Counted from the stretch's first letter, positions 9,781 through 18,965 are shown. The stretch: 64,000 nt of DNA from M55B127 sp035269185 (GCA_964430875.1 CAYSHP010000001.1:62001-126000), one strand, 5' to 3'. A program made the numbers and translations. The notes: generated by a model from the sequence alone, not told the origin.

Positions 9781-10474
9781 ATATGAGAAAAGAGATGAAC
9801 TCAAATATATATCACATCTTGAACTGATGAATACTTTTAGAAGAACTTTTAGAAGAGCAAATTTACCGGTGGCCTATTCACAAGGCTACAATCCTCATAT
9901 TATATTTTCGATGTCACAACCTTTGCCAGTAGGCATGGTTGGGCATCAAGAATATTTTGACCTTGAGTTGAAAGAAAAAATTTCTTTAAATAAAATGCAA
10001 AAAAAAATAAACCAAAAACTGCCGGTGGGATTAAAAATTTTAGATATTGTACAAATACATGAAAAAGAAAAGTCATTACAGGCTATTGTTAATACTGCAA
10101 GATATAAGTATAAGATGAGTATTAAAAAAGAGGTAGACCAAAAAAAGATTTTAAAAGATTTTTTAGATGAAAACGAAATTGAGATTACAAGGTTTAGAAG
10201 AAATAAGGATGATAGATTAATAGATTTAGCTCCCATGATTTATAGTGGTAGAGTATTAAAAGACGATCTGTGGGAATTTACAATTAGCACAGGTAGTAGT
10301 GGCAATGTGAGGCCCCAGGAAGTAATTAGAGCACTTAAAATAAAGACTAATGGTTTAGTAAAAGAAATACCGCTTGTTAACATTGAAAGATTGGGAATGT
10401 ATGTTAGAGAGGAAGGAAAGTTATATAAGCCTGTTAATAAACAGGTGTTAAAAAAAGAGGTGAAAGAGAATTGA
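9764..10474 (+). CDS. Radical SAM-linked protein, TIGR03936/DUF2344
   Basis: The start MYIRAEYEKRDELKYISHLE is typical of the TIGR03936 (DUF2344) family, which pairs with the upstream radical SAM enzyme as a separate subunit or is fused to it. The gene overlaps the upstream stop codon, so the two are translationally coupled. Several in-frame starts exist (TTG 9749, ATG 9755, ATG 9764); 9764 gives the conserved N-terminus and is about 9 bases after GGGA. Function unknown. It overlaps the RNase G gene by 4 bases at its 3' end. Confidence 0.87.
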   Translation: MYIRAEYEKRDELKYISHLELMNTFRRTFRRANLPVAYSQGYNPHIIFSMSQPLPVGMVGHQEYFDLELKEKISLNKMQKKINQKLPVGLKILDIVQIHEKEKSLQAIVNTARYKYKMSIKKEVDQKKILKDFLDENEIEITRFRRNKDDRLIDLAPMIYSGRVLKDDLWEFTISTGSSGNVRPQEVIRALKIKTNGLVKEIPLVNIERLGMYVREEGKLYKPVNKQVLKKEVKEN

Positions 10475-12156
10475 GTAGACAGATAATAATAAATTCATGT
10501 ATAAGAGAAAAGAGAGCTGCAATTAAGGAAAACAACAACCTAATTGATATTTTATTTGAAAGAGATACCTATGATCAAATTGTATACAATATTTATAAAG
10601 GAAGAGTCAAAGATGTTTTACCTGGTATGCAGGCTGCTTTTGTTGATATTGGCCTAGAAAAAAATGCTTTTTTACATATAAGTGATGTATATCCACTTTT
10701 AAGTAAAGGTCAGGAGAAAAGGTGGCGCAAAAATGAATTATCAATAAAAGAAGTTATTCAACCGGGGCAAAAAGTGATGGTCCAGGTGGTTAAGGAGCCG
10801 ATTGGAACAAAAGGTGCTAAAGTTACATGCAAAGTAACCTTACCAGGTCGGTATTTAGTATTAATGCCTTTTGAAAATAGAACAGGTATATCAAGAAGAA
10901 TTAATGATACGAAAGAAAGAAACAGGCTTAAAGATATAGCTGAGAATTTAATTGGCAATAAATATGGTTTAATAGTGAGAACAAATACTGAGGGTAAAAA
11001 AAGGGTAATTATTGAAAATGATTTTAATTTTTTAATCCATTTGTGGGAAAATATTTGGAAGGATTATAAAAAAGCTAGTCCTCCTGAACTAATCTATAAA
11101 GATGCCGAACTTATTAAACAAATTGTAAGAGATTATCTTAGTACAGATGTAAATAAAATTGTTATTGATGATGAAGAAGAATATGAAAAATTAAATGAAT
11201 TAGCAGAAAAAAGTGTTCCGGGTTCACATCATAAGATATACCTTTATGAAAGAGAAACCCCTATTTTTGAAACTTATCAAATAGAAAATGAAATTACAAA
11301 AATTTGGCAGCGGAAAGTTTGGTTAAATTCAGGCGGTTATGTAATAATTGATAATACAGAAGCATTAGTTTCTATAGATGTAAATACCGGAAAGTTTACC
11401 GGTAAGAAAAATCTTCAGGATACTGTATTTAAAACTAATGTAGAAGCTGCCCGTGAAATAGCCCGCCAACTTAGGTTAAGAGATATTGGTGGCATTATAA
11501 TAATTGATTTTATTGATATGTCGATTGAAGAAAACCAAAAAGAGGTATTACGGGTTTTAGAAGAAGAATTATCCAAAGATCGTACCAAAACAGCTTTGCT
11601 TGGTTTAACTAAGTTAGGCTTAGTTGAAATAACTAGAAAGAAAGTCAGAGAAGAAATTGGTGAATTATTTCAAAAAGATTGCCCTTATTGTGAAGGCACT
11701 GGTTTGGTTATGTCTGAAACCACAATGGCAATGAATGTAATAAGAAAACTTAAAAAGATATCTAAAGAGGAAAAAGTAGAGGCCTTATTAATTGAACTAC
11801 ACCCTGATGTAGCCGCCGTATTAATTGGAGCTGGGGGAGATAAATTAGCTGAGTTAGAAGAAGAGCTAAATATAGATATCTATATCAGAGGTAATAATGA
11901 TTATCATATTGAAAATTATGAGATTATAAGCAAAGGTAGTAAACAGGACTTAAAAAGAATGGCGTTACCTGTAAATAAAGGAGAAAAGTATAAGGTTTAT
12001 ATTGAAGATACCCATATCCATAATGAAAATGATGGTATAGCCCGTATTAAAGGTTATATAATTATCATTAAAAATGGTGGGCATCTAAAAGAAGAGGAAG
12101 TAGAAGTTAAAATCAATGAAGTTCACCGAACCTTTGCGAAAGCTGAACTATTTTAA
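10471..12156 (+). CDS. rng: Ribonuclease E/G family endoribonuclease
   Basis: RNase E/G enzymes cleave single-stranded, AU-rich RNA and process rRNA and mRNA. The 561-residue protein has an N-terminal S1 domain (YKGRVKDVLPGMQAAFVDIG, about 40-60), the DNase I-like catalytic region with VSIDVNTGKFTG and IIIIDFIDM (Asp metal ligands), and a Zn-link CPYCEGTG (about 408). TTG start at 10471 overlaps the previous stop, after AGAGGTGAAAG. The short C-terminus without a scaffold domain makes it RNase G-like. Confidence 0.95.
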   Translation: MSRQIIINSCIREKRAAIKENNNLIDILFERDTYDQIVYNIYKGRVKDVLPGMQAAFVDIGLEKNAFLHISDVYPLLSKGQEKRWRKNELSIKEVIQPGQKVMVQVVKEPIGTKGAKVTCKVTLPGRYLVLMPFENRTGISRRINDTKERNRLKDIAENLIGNKYGLIVRTNTEGKKRVIIENDFNFLIHLWENIWKDYKKASPPELIYKDAELIKQIVRDYLSTDVNKIVIDDEEEYEKLNELAEKSVPGSHHKIYLYERETPIFETYQIENEITKIWQRKVWLNSGGYVIIDNTEALVSIDVNTGKFTGKKNLQDTVFKTNVEAAREIARQLRLRDIGGIIIIDFIDMSIEENQKEVLRVLEEELSKDRTKTALLGLTKLGLVEITRKKVREEIGELFQKDCPYCEGTGLVMSETTMAMNVIRKLKKISKEEKVEALLIELHPDVAAVLIGAGGDKLAELEEELNIDIYIRGNNDYHIENYEIISKGSKQDLKRMALPVNKGEKYKVYIEDTHIHNENDGIARIKGYIIIIKNGGHLKEEEVEVKINEVHRTFAKAELF

Positions 12157-12169
12157 AAGAGGTGTTTAA

Positions 12170-13126
12170 ATGAAACACTTTGATTTTGAAATAACAAAAA
12201 AAGATTTTCAAATAATAACCTTGAAAGCGGAAGTTAATAATAATAAAAGCGTTATTAAAGTAGCTCCTGGTATGGGTAATAATATGTTTAAATATCAATT
12301 TAACAATTTTGATCTTATTTACTATGATCCTAAATTACCTCTAAACCATTATTTAAATGGCAATCCCATAATTTATCCTTTACCTAATAGGGTTAATAAC
12401 TGTCATTATGAGTTTAAAGATAAAAAATATTGGCAAGAAAAAAATAGCAAACCAATATTTTTACATTCTTTAGTATTTGATGAAAAATGGGAATATAAAA
12501 GGCCGGAGGTTTTTAAAGATTATATTAAATTAGAAACTTTTTTAGATATTGATAAAAATCATGCAGTTTTTGAAGGATTTCCTTTTGAACATAAAATAAA
12601 ATTAATCTATATTTTATCTGAAGATAAATTAAGATTTAAGTATGAAATAATTAATAAAGATAAAAAGGAATTGCCCTATGGAATATGTTTCCATACTTAC
12701 TTTAATTACATTAGTAATAGAGAAGAGACATATATAAAAGCTCCAGCTAAATATTATATGGAATTAGATGAAGATCAAATTCCAACTGGGAAATTGCTTG
12801 ATATTAATAATACGGATTTTGATTTTAATGAATTTAAATCTTTAAAAGATATAAATATTGATTGTGCAATAACCGGGTTATTAGATGAACCTGTTGTAAA
12901 CTTTAAAGATAATTTAAAAATTGAATTTGATTATTCGCAAGAATTCTCCCATATTCAATTTTTTACTCCTTTAGCTGAAAAGTTTTTTTGCTTGGAGATG
13001 CAGACTTGTTCAGCTGATGCTCATAATTTAAATGCAGCTGGTTTAAAAAAAGCAGCTCATTTATTAACTGTGAAACCACAAGATAAAAGCTCAGGATGGC
13101 TTGACTATAAGCCTAAACTATGCTAA
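12170..13126 (+). CDS. Aldose 1-epimerase (mutarotase)-like protein
   Basis: A 318-residue member of the galactose-mutarotase-like superfamily. Recognisable features are PLPNRVNN (substrate-binding Arg region), FLHSLVFDEKWE, the second histidine in GICFHTYFN, and the C-terminal catalytic glutamate region CLEMQTCSADAHN. Such proteins interconvert sugar anomers. It is 13 bp after rng with an AAGAGGTG ribosome site, so co-transcribed with it. A sugar enzyme between rng and rplU is unusual; the substrate cannot be predicted from the sequence. Confidence 0.85.
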   Translation: MKHFDFEITKKDFQIITLKAEVNNNKSVIKVAPGMGNNMFKYQFNNFDLIYYDPKLPLNHYLNGNPIIYPLPNRVNNCHYEFKDKKYWQEKNSKPIFLHSLVFDEKWEYKRPEVFKDYIKLETFLDIDKNHAVFEGFPFEHKIKLIYILSEDKLRFKYEIINKDKKELPYGICFHTYFNYISNREETYIKAPAKYYMELDEDQIPTGKLLDINNTDFDFNEFKSLKDINIDCAITGLLDEPVVNFKDNLKIEFDYSQEFSHIQFFTPLAEKFFCLEMQTCSADAHNLNAAGLKKAAHLLTVKPQDKSSGWLDYKPKLC

Positions 13127-13137
13127 AATAAATTGTC

Positions 13138-13249
13138 GGTAATGTGTATACCTTTTATAAAAGGGTATTTACCAAAACCGCACGGAATGGGTTTGAAATG
13201 TCTTGTATAAGGCTACCTAATTTCCGGCGAGTCTGAGGTAAGGGAGGTG
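13138..13249 (+). ncRNA. Structured leader of rplU, L21-leader-like
   Basis: Between the mutarotase gene and rplU the sequence folds. GGTAA at 13138-13142 pairs with TTACC ending at 13173, enclosing a self-complementary CCTTTTATAAAAGG with flanking ATA/TAT pairs. A second helix TACCT (13214) / AGGTA (13236) ends just before the rplU ribosome site. Firmicutes rplU mRNAs carry an autoregulatory L21 leader, and position and layout fit. I identified it by position and stems, not by a covariance model. Confidence 0.55.
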
Positions 13250-13259
13250 TAATGTAGTA

Positions 13260-13571
13260 ATGTATGCAATAATAAAAACTGGTGGAAAACAGTATAAAGT
13301 TAAAGAAGGACAAATGATAAAGGTTGAAAAGTTAGATGCCGAAAAGGGAGATCAAATAACTTTTGATAAAGTACTACAATATTCTGGTGAAGAAGGATAT
13401 AAATTCGGTAAACCATATCTTGAAGATGCTGAAGTTTCTGGTAAAGTTTTAGAGCAAGGAAAAAATAAAAAAGTTGTGGTTCTAAAATATAAGCCTAAGA
13501 GACGTTATTATAAGAAAACTGGACATCGTCAACCTTATACCAAAGTTTTAATTGAAAATATTGAAGTTTAA
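13260..13571 (+). CDS. rplU: Ribosomal protein bL21
   Basis: A 103-residue large-subunit protein with the conserved MYAIIKTGGKQYKVKEG start and the C-terminal KYKPKRRYYKKTGHRQPYTKV segment that binds 23S rRNA. ATG at 13260 follows GGGAGGTG at about 10 bases. Only 46 bases separate it from rpmA, so the small cysteine protease gene (prp/ysxB) that normally lies between rplU and rpmA in Firmicutes is absent. Confidence 0.98.
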   Translation: MYAIIKTGGKQYKVKEGQMIKVEKLDAEKGDQITFDKVLQYSGEEGYKFGKPYLEDAEVSGKVLEQGKNKKVVVLKYKPKRRYYKKTGHRQPYTKVLIENIEV

Positions 13572-13617
13572 TTTTTTATAGAGAAAAAAATTCAACATAC
13601 TGAAAGGGGGGAGTTTA

Positions 13618-13896
13618 ATGTCTCAAAAGAAAGGTGTTGGAAGTTCTAAGAATGGAAGAGATAGTATATCGAAACGACTTGGAGTCAAAGAATTTGATGG
13701 TGAATTTGTTCCTGCAGGTAGTATTTTAGTCCGTCAGAGGGGAACTAAATTCAAACCTGGATTAAATGTAGGAAGAGGTAAAGATGATACCCTCTTTTCT
13801 AAAGTAGATGGTTATGTTAGTTTTGAGAGAAAAGGAAAAAAATCTCGTCAAATTAGCGTATATACAGAAGATCAGGTGGAAGCTTTAATAAGTTAA
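13618..13896 (+). CDS. rpmA: Ribosomal protein bL27 without N-terminal extension
   Basis: A 92-residue bL27 starting MSQKKGVGSSKNGRDSISKR. The N-terminal tail reaches the peptidyl-transferase centre. Most Firmicutes make L27 with an extra 8-9 residue leader that Prp protease removes; here the protein begins directly at the mature-type N-terminus, as in Gram-negative bacteria. The ATG is 7 bases after AAAGGGGGGAG, so the start is secure. A strong terminator follows. Confidence 0.98.
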   Translation: MSQKKGVGSSKNGRDSISKRLGVKEFDGEFVPAGSILVRQRGTKFKPGLNVGRGKDDTLFSKVDGYVSFERKGKKSRQISVYTEDQVEALIS

Positions 13897-13913
13897 TCAT
13901 CCTTGCAAAGAAA

Positions 13914-13950
13914 CCCCTCAGTACAAAAATGTGCTGGGGGTTTTATTTTT
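13914..13950 (+). terminator. Rho-independent terminator after rpmA
   Basis: CCCCTCAGTAC and GTGCTGGGGG form a hairpin around an AAAAAT loop, followed by TTTTATTTTT. It ends the rplU-rpmA transcript 18 bp after rpmA and separates it from obg. Confidence 0.88.
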
Positions 13951-13976
13951 ATCTTAAAATAAGGTAGGTGATATCA

Positions 13977-15260
13977 ATGTTTGTAGATGAAGTAACATTC
14001 AAAGTAAAGAGCGGGGATGGCGGTAATGGTGTTGTAAGTTTTAGAAGAGAAAAATTCGAGGCAATGGGTGGCCCTAATGGTGGTGATGGAGGCCATGGAG
14101 GGGATGTAATTTTAAAAGTTGATGAAGGCTTAAATACCCTTGCTGATTTTAGATATAATAATTTCTATAAGGCTGAAAGTGGTACACATGGACGTGGTAA
14201 AAACCAAAGGGGTAAAGATGGAAAAGACCTCTATCTAAAAGTCCCACCCGGAACTTTAGTTTATAATGATGATACAAATGAACTATTAGCTGATCTTAAA
14301 GATGAAGGTCAGGAATATGTCTTAGCTGAAGGTGGTAAGGGTGGTAGAGGAAATGCCCGTTTTAAAAAATCTACTCGTAAAGCTCCTAAATTTTCAGAGA
14401 ACGGTGAAAAGGGCAAAATAATAAAAGTAAGGTTAGAACTGCAATTACTTGCTGATGTTGGTTTAGTCGGTTATCCTAATGTTGGGAAATCTACTTTAAT
14501 ATCAAAAGTATCTGCTGCTAAACCCGAAATAGCATCTTATCACTTTACAACTATAAATCCTAACTTAGGTGTAGTATCTTATGACGAATATAAGTCTTAT
14601 GTTATGGCAGATGTACCTGGATTAATCGAAGGAGCCCATAAAGGTGTAGGTTTAGGTGATGAATTTTTAAAGCATCTAGAACGTACAAGACTATTAATCC
14701 ATGTAATTGATGTATCAGGTATTGAGGGTAGAGATCCTATTGAAGATTTTGAAAAAATCAATATGGAGTTAGAACAATATGATACTGATTTGTCAGTACT
14801 TCCACAGATTGTTGCATTAAATAAATTAGATTTAAAAGAAGCAAGAGAGAACCTACCGGAAGTAAAGAAAGAATTAGAAAACAGGGGTTATAAAGTTTTT
14901 CCAATATCTGCAGTTACAGGTGAAGGTGTAGATGAATTAAAATACTTTACTGGGGAAAAATTAGAATCCTTGCCAGCCAAAGATAAAGAAATAAAAGCAA
15001 AAGAAGATGTATTAATTAAACCTGATTTCACAGAAGAAAGTGAAATGCAGATTAAACAAATATCTGATGATAAATATGAAGTGGTTGGAGAATTAATCGA
15101 TGAGTTAATAGAAAAAACAGAATTTAATAATGATGCTTCTGTTCAGAGATTGTTAAGAATAGTTAGGCATCATAATATAGATGAAATTATGAGAAAAGAA
15201 GGTATACAAGATGGAGATACAGTTATTATTGGTCCCATCGAATTTGAGTATATGGAATAG
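13977..15260 (+). CDS. obg: Ribosome-assembly GTPase Obg
   Basis: Obg/CgtA is an essential GTPase in 50S subunit maturation and stress control. The glycine-rich Obg fold (FVDEVTFKVKSGDGGNGVVS through GGKGGRGNARFKK) is followed by the G domain with GYPNVGKST (G1), DVPGLIEGAHKG (G3) and NKLD (G4), then an OCT domain. A GTG at 13968 gives a longer frame, but ATG at 13977 gives the family N-terminus MFVDEV and lies 6 bases after AAGGTAGGTG. 427 residues. Confidence 0.97.
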   Translation: MFVDEVTFKVKSGDGGNGVVSFRREKFEAMGGPNGGDGGHGGDVILKVDEGLNTLADFRYNNFYKAESGTHGRGKNQRGKDGKDLYLKVPPGTLVYNDDTNELLADLKDEGQEYVLAEGGKGGRGNARFKKSTRKAPKFSENGEKGKIIKVRLELQLLADVGLVGYPNVGKSTLISKVSAAKPEIASYHFTTINPNLGVVSYDEYKSYVMADVPGLIEGAHKGVGLGDEFLKHLERTRLLIHVIDVSGIEGRDPIEDFEKINMELEQYDTDLSVLPQIVALNKLDLKEARENLPEVKKELENRGYKVFPISAVTGEGVDELKYFTGEKLESLPAKDKEIKAKEDVLIKPDFTEESEMQIKQISDDKYEVVGELIDELIEKTEFNNDASVQRLLRIVRHHNIDEIMRKEGIQDGDTVIIGPIEFEYME

Positions 15261-15271
15261 GAGGGATTTTA

Positions 15272-15562
15272 TTGCTAACAGGTAAACAACGAAGTTATCT
15301 AAGAGGAAAAGCTAATAGTTTAGACCCTTATGTTCATATCGGTAAAGAGGGTCTTAATGAATCAGTATATGAAAAGATAGATGAGGTTTTAGATGACCAT
15401 GAATTAGTTAAAATCAGAATATTAGATAATTCTTTAGAAGATATAAATGAAGTGGTAAATGATGTATGTGAACAATTAGGTGCAGAACGTGTTCAAGTTA
15501 TTGGTAATGTATTTATTATATTTAGAAGAAATATGGAAGAACCAAAATATAATTTACCGTAA
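15272..15562 (+). CDS. yhbY: YhbY-type RNA-binding protein
   Basis: A 96-residue CRS1/YhbY (KH-like) domain protein associated with pre-50S ribosomal particles. Typical features are LTGKQRSYLRGKAN at the N-terminus, HIGKEGL (the GxxG-type loop) and VQVIGNVFIIFRRN near the end. TTG start at 15272 after GGAGGG, 11 bp after obg. The obg-yhbY-nadD linkage common in Firmicutes is broken here: nadD lies 30 kb away. Confidence 0.94.
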   Translation: MLTGKQRSYLRGKANSLDPYVHIGKEGLNESVYEKIDEVLDDHELVKIRILDNSLEDINEVVNDVCEQLGAERVQVIGNVFIIFRRNMEEPKYNLP

Positions 15563-15594
15563 AAAATTAATTGCTTTGAAAGGATGATATTTAG

Positions 15595-16845
15595 ATGAAG
15601 ATTGGTATGTATTCATTATTTTCACCTATTCATGATGAAGAAGCTATTTCTCAAACTTTAGAACAATTTGTAAAAGATCTTTCAAAGAACATAGAGATAG
15701 AAGAAATAGATGAAGATATTTTAAATTCAGATCAAAAAAATGATTATGATTTAATTACTGTTTTTGTTAAGACAGGTGGTACTGAAAATATTTTCAAGGG
15801 AATTTTTGATAAATTAGACGGACCCATAATTTTAGTAGCTACTTCTTTACACAATTCATTGGCTGCTTCTATGGAAATTTTAAGTTGGGTTAAATCTCAA
15901 AATCGTAAAGGTAAAATTTTGCATGGGAAACCAGTAGAAATTGCTAACGAAATGAAAAAACTAATTAAAATTAGAAAAACCAAAGTTAAAATTGCTAATA
16001 GTAGATTAGGATTAATAGGGGAGCCGTCCGATTGGTTAATAGATAGTCATATTGATAAAGAAGCGGTAAAAAATAAATGGGGATTAAATATTATTGATAT
16101 CCCCATGAAGGAAGTTTTAGAAGAATATAATAATATAAATAATGAAAAAGCGCAAAGATTGGTAAATGAATTTACAAATAATGCTCAAACGATTGAAGAA
16201 CCTTCTGATAAAGATTTAATAAAAGCTGCTAAAGTATATTATGCGCTAAAAAATATAGTAAGAAAATATAATTTGAATTCACTGACAATTAGATGTTTTG
16301 ATTTGGTAACTGAGCTGGAAACTACTGGTTGTTTAGCCCTTTCATTATTGAATAATGAAGGAATTATAGCAGGCTGTGAAGGTGATGTTCCCGCTGCAGT
16401 TTCAATGATGGTTACTTATTATTTGACAGGTAATATTCCTTTTATGGCAAATCCCGTATCATTAAATATAAAAAATAATAAAGTGAAATTTGCTCATTGT
16501 ACAGTTGCTACCGATGCTGTCAATGATTATATTATCCGTTCTCATTTTGAAACTGGGATTGGAGTCGGAATACAGGGTGAAATTAAAAAGGGTGATGTAA
16601 CTGTATTTAAAATTGGTGGTGACAATCTTGACCACATGGGATTTCAAAATGCCCAATTAATAAATAATTTAAACAGTGAATTTGCCTGCAGAACACAAGT
16701 GCTACTAGATTTTGAAAATGATAATATTAATTATTTTTTAAAAAACCCAATTGGAAATCACCATATACTTGTAGAAGGCAATCATTATGACTTATTAAAC
16801 GAATTTGTGGAAAGTTTGGATTTTGATATAATATTACACTGGTAG
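15595..16845 (+). CDS. L-fucose/arabinose isomerase-like protein of unknown substrate
   Basis: A 416-residue protein resembling the FucI/AraA-like sugar isomerase superfamily. The N-terminal half has an alternating Rossmann-like pattern; the C-terminal half carries ETTGCLALSLLNNEGIIAGCEGD (broken: ETTGCLALSLLNNEG, about 241-255; IIAGCEGD, about 256-263) and HCTVATDAV, resembling the metal-binding C-terminal region. It is shorter than true L-fucose isomerases (about 590 residues) and matches the short L-fucose isomerase-like proteins of anaerobes. No sugar operon surrounds it. I make no claim for a reaction. Confidence 0.72.
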   Translation: MKIGMYSLFSPIHDEEAISQTLEQFVKDLSKNIEIEEIDEDILNSDQKNDYDLITVFVKTGGTENIFKGIFDKLDGPIILVATSLHNSLAASMEILSWVKSQNRKGKILHGKPVEIANEMKKLIKIRKTKVKIANSRLGLIGEPSDWLIDSHIDKEAVKNKWGLNIIDIPMKEVLEEYNNINNEKAQRLVNEFTNNAQTIEEPSDKDLIKAAKVYYALKNIVRKYNLNSLTIRCFDLVTELETTGCLALSLLNNEGIIAGCEGDVPAAVSMMVTYYLTGNIPFMANPVSLNIKNNKVKFAHCTVATDAVNDYIIRSHFETGIGVGIQGEIKKGDVTVFKIGGDNLDHMGFQNAQLINNLNSEFACRTQVLLDFENDNINYFLKNPIGNHHILVEGNHYDLLNEFVESLDFDIILHW

Positions 16846-16857
16846 TGGAGGATAATT

Positions 16858-18783
16858 ATGGTAGTAGTTAATATAGATTCTATTTCTAAATCATATGGTA
16901 CCCAGGATGTCTTAGATGATTTTTCTATGTCCGTAAATAAAGGAGAAAAGGTTGCTCTTATTGGTGCCAATGGATCCGGTAAAACCACCATATTTAAGAT
17001 TATTAACGGCCAAGAGCATTTTCAAGAAGGTAATTTATCATTAAGAAATGAAATAAGTGTTGGTTTATTAGATCAAATTCCGGAATTTGATTTAAAGAAT
17101 ACTATCTATGAGGAACTGTTGACAGTTTTTAAAGATCTTCAAAAGATGGAAGAAAAATTAAAAAAATTAGAAAAAGAAATTAGCACTTTTAAAAAAGAAG
17201 ATAAAGACCATCATAAATTAGAAAAACTAATGGATGATTACAGTACGTTAAGCCATGAATATGAAATTAGAGGTGGATATGGTTACGAAAACAAAATAAT
17301 ACAGGTTGCCTCTGGATTAGGGTTTGACAAATCTGATTTGGAAAAAAAGATTTCTTATCTTAGTGGAGGAGAAAAATCAAGGGTTGGTTTAATAAAATTA
17401 TTATTAAAAGAACCAGATTTGTTATTATTAGATGAACCTACCAACCATTTAGATATTCCTTCTATGCAGTGGTTAGAGCAATTTTTAATCGATTATGATG
17501 GGGCTGTAATTATAATTTCTCATGATAGGTATTTTTTAGACCAGGTAATAGAACGTATTGTCGAAATAGACAATGGCAGAGATGAGAAATATTATGGAAA
17601 TTACAGCTATTATCTAGAAGAAAGAAAAAGAAGATTCGAACAAAAGATGCGAGAATATAAAAACCAACAGAAAAAAATAAAAAAATTAGAAGAATCCATT
17701 CATCAATTGAGAGTCTGGGGACGTTCACGTGATAGTGAGAAGATGTTTAAAAGAGCCAAAGCAATGGAAAAAAGATTGGAAAGAATTGATGAAATAGACA
17801 AACCCACTTTACATGGTAAAAAAATGGATCTTGATTTGGACTTTAATCGTCGCAGTGGTGATGAAGTTTTAAAAGTGAGTAATTTAGATAAATCTTTTGA
17901 AGATAATACTTTATTAAAAGATTTAAATTTAGACGTGTACTGGCAGGATAAAGCAGTTATAATTGGTGCTAACGGTTCAGGTAAGACTACTCTTTTAGAT
18001 ATCATAAATGGCGATATTAGGCCTGATAAAGGGGAAGTTAAGATAGGTGCCAGTGTTAAAATGGGTTATTACCGTCAGGAATTTGAAAAATTTAATCCTG
18101 AAGATGACTTAGTAACTACATTAGTAAAAGCATGTTCAATGAAAATCAATGAAGCTCGTAATGCTTTAGGAGCTTTTCTTTTTGAAGATAATGAAGTATT
18201 TAAAAAGGTAAAAGATCTAAGTGGTGGAGAAAAAAGTAGGTTAAGGCTCCTGCAGTTAATGAATGGAGATTATAACTTTCTTATCTTAGATGAACCAACA
18301 AACCACCTTGATTTACCTTCCAGGGAGGTTTTAGAAGAAGTATTACAAGATTATCCTGGTACACTTCTAGTTGTCTCTCATGATAGATACTTTATAAATA
18401 AAATAATTAACCATACTTATGAATTAGAAAATAATAAGCTAAAGAAATATCTTGGTGATTATGAATATTATAAGAAGAAAAAGAAAAAATTATTTGATCA
18501 AAGTCAAAACAAGGATGAAAGCAGCAATAATGTAAAAAAAGATAATTATTACTTTAAACAAAAAAAGCGAGAAAGAAAAGAAAGAAAAAGAAAGAGAAAA
18601 TTAAATGAGATAGAAGAAAAAATAGAAAAGAAAGAAAAAAAAGTTAAAGAATTAGAAAATAAAATGGTGGACCCAGAATATATAGATAATTTTAAAAAGT
18701 TGAATAAATTTAAAGCCGAACATCAAGATTTAAAAGAGGAATTAGATAAATTATACGAACAATGGGAAAAATATTTGAATTGA
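16858..18783 (+). CDS. ABC-F family ribosome-associated ATPase
   Basis: A 641-residue tandem ATPase with two Walker A sites (GANGSGKTT, about 39 and 368), two signature motifs (LSGGEKSR) and no membrane segments, the ABC-F arrangement. The inter-domain linker is the charged P-site interaction region (EERKRRFEQKMREYKNQQKK). The C-terminal about 100 residues are a lysine/glutamate coiled coil, as in Uup/YfmR-type members. ABC-F proteins bind the ribosomal E site and relieve stalls; some give antibiotic resistance, for which there is no evidence here. Confidence 0.92.
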   Translation: MVVVNIDSISKSYGTQDVLDDFSMSVNKGEKVALIGANGSGKTTIFKIINGQEHFQEGNLSLRNEISVGLLDQIPEFDLKNTIYEELLTVFKDLQKMEEKLKKLEKEISTFKKEDKDHHKLEKLMDDYSTLSHEYEIRGGYGYENKIIQVASGLGFDKSDLEKKISYLSGGEKSRVGLIKLLLKEPDLLLLDEPTNHLDIPSMQWLEQFLIDYDGAVIIISHDRYFLDQVIERIVEIDNGRDEKYYGNYSYYLEERKRRFEQKMREYKNQQKKIKKLEESIHQLRVWGRSRDSEKMFKRAKAMEKRLERIDEIDKPTLHGKKMDLDLDFNRRSGDEVLKVSNLDKSFEDNTLLKDLNLDVYWQDKAVIIGANGSGKTTLLDIINGDIRPDKGEVKIGASVKMGYYRQEFEKFNPEDDLVTTLVKACSMKINEARNALGAFLFEDNEVFKKVKDLSGGEKSRLRLLQLMNGDYNFLILDEPTNHLDLPSREVLEEVLQDYPGTLLVVSHDRYFINKIINHTYELENNKLKKYLGDYEYYKKKKKKLFDQSQNKDESSNNVKKDNYYFKQKKRERKERKRKRKLNEIEEKIEKKEKKVKELENKMVDPEYIDNFKKLNKFKAEHQDLKEELDKLYEQWEKYLN

Positions 18784-18822
18784 TTTTCTTGTAAAATTGT
18801 ATTATAATCTAAGTTATTATAA

Positions 18823-18897
18823 ACCCCTGTAGCTCAGTGGATAGAGCATCGGCCTCCGGAGCCGAGTGCGCAGGTTCGATTCCTGCTAGGGGTACCA
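18823..18897 (+). tRNA. tRNA-Arg (anticodon CCG)
   Basis: A full cloverleaf can be drawn: acceptor ACCCCTG / TAGGGGT (one G-T), D stem GCTC / GAGC, anticodon stem TCGGC / GCCGA with loop CTCCGGA (anticodon CCG at 18856-18858), T arm GCAGG TTCGATT CCTGC, discriminator A at 18894, and an encoded CCA at 18895-18897. It reads CGG arginine codons. It stands alone, 40 bp after the ABC-F gene. Confidence 0.97.
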
Positions 18898-18965
18898 TTT
18901 TTATTTTTTGGTAATAAGTAACAAAATAATGCCGATTAATTTTTAAAAATATACAAAAATAGGTA

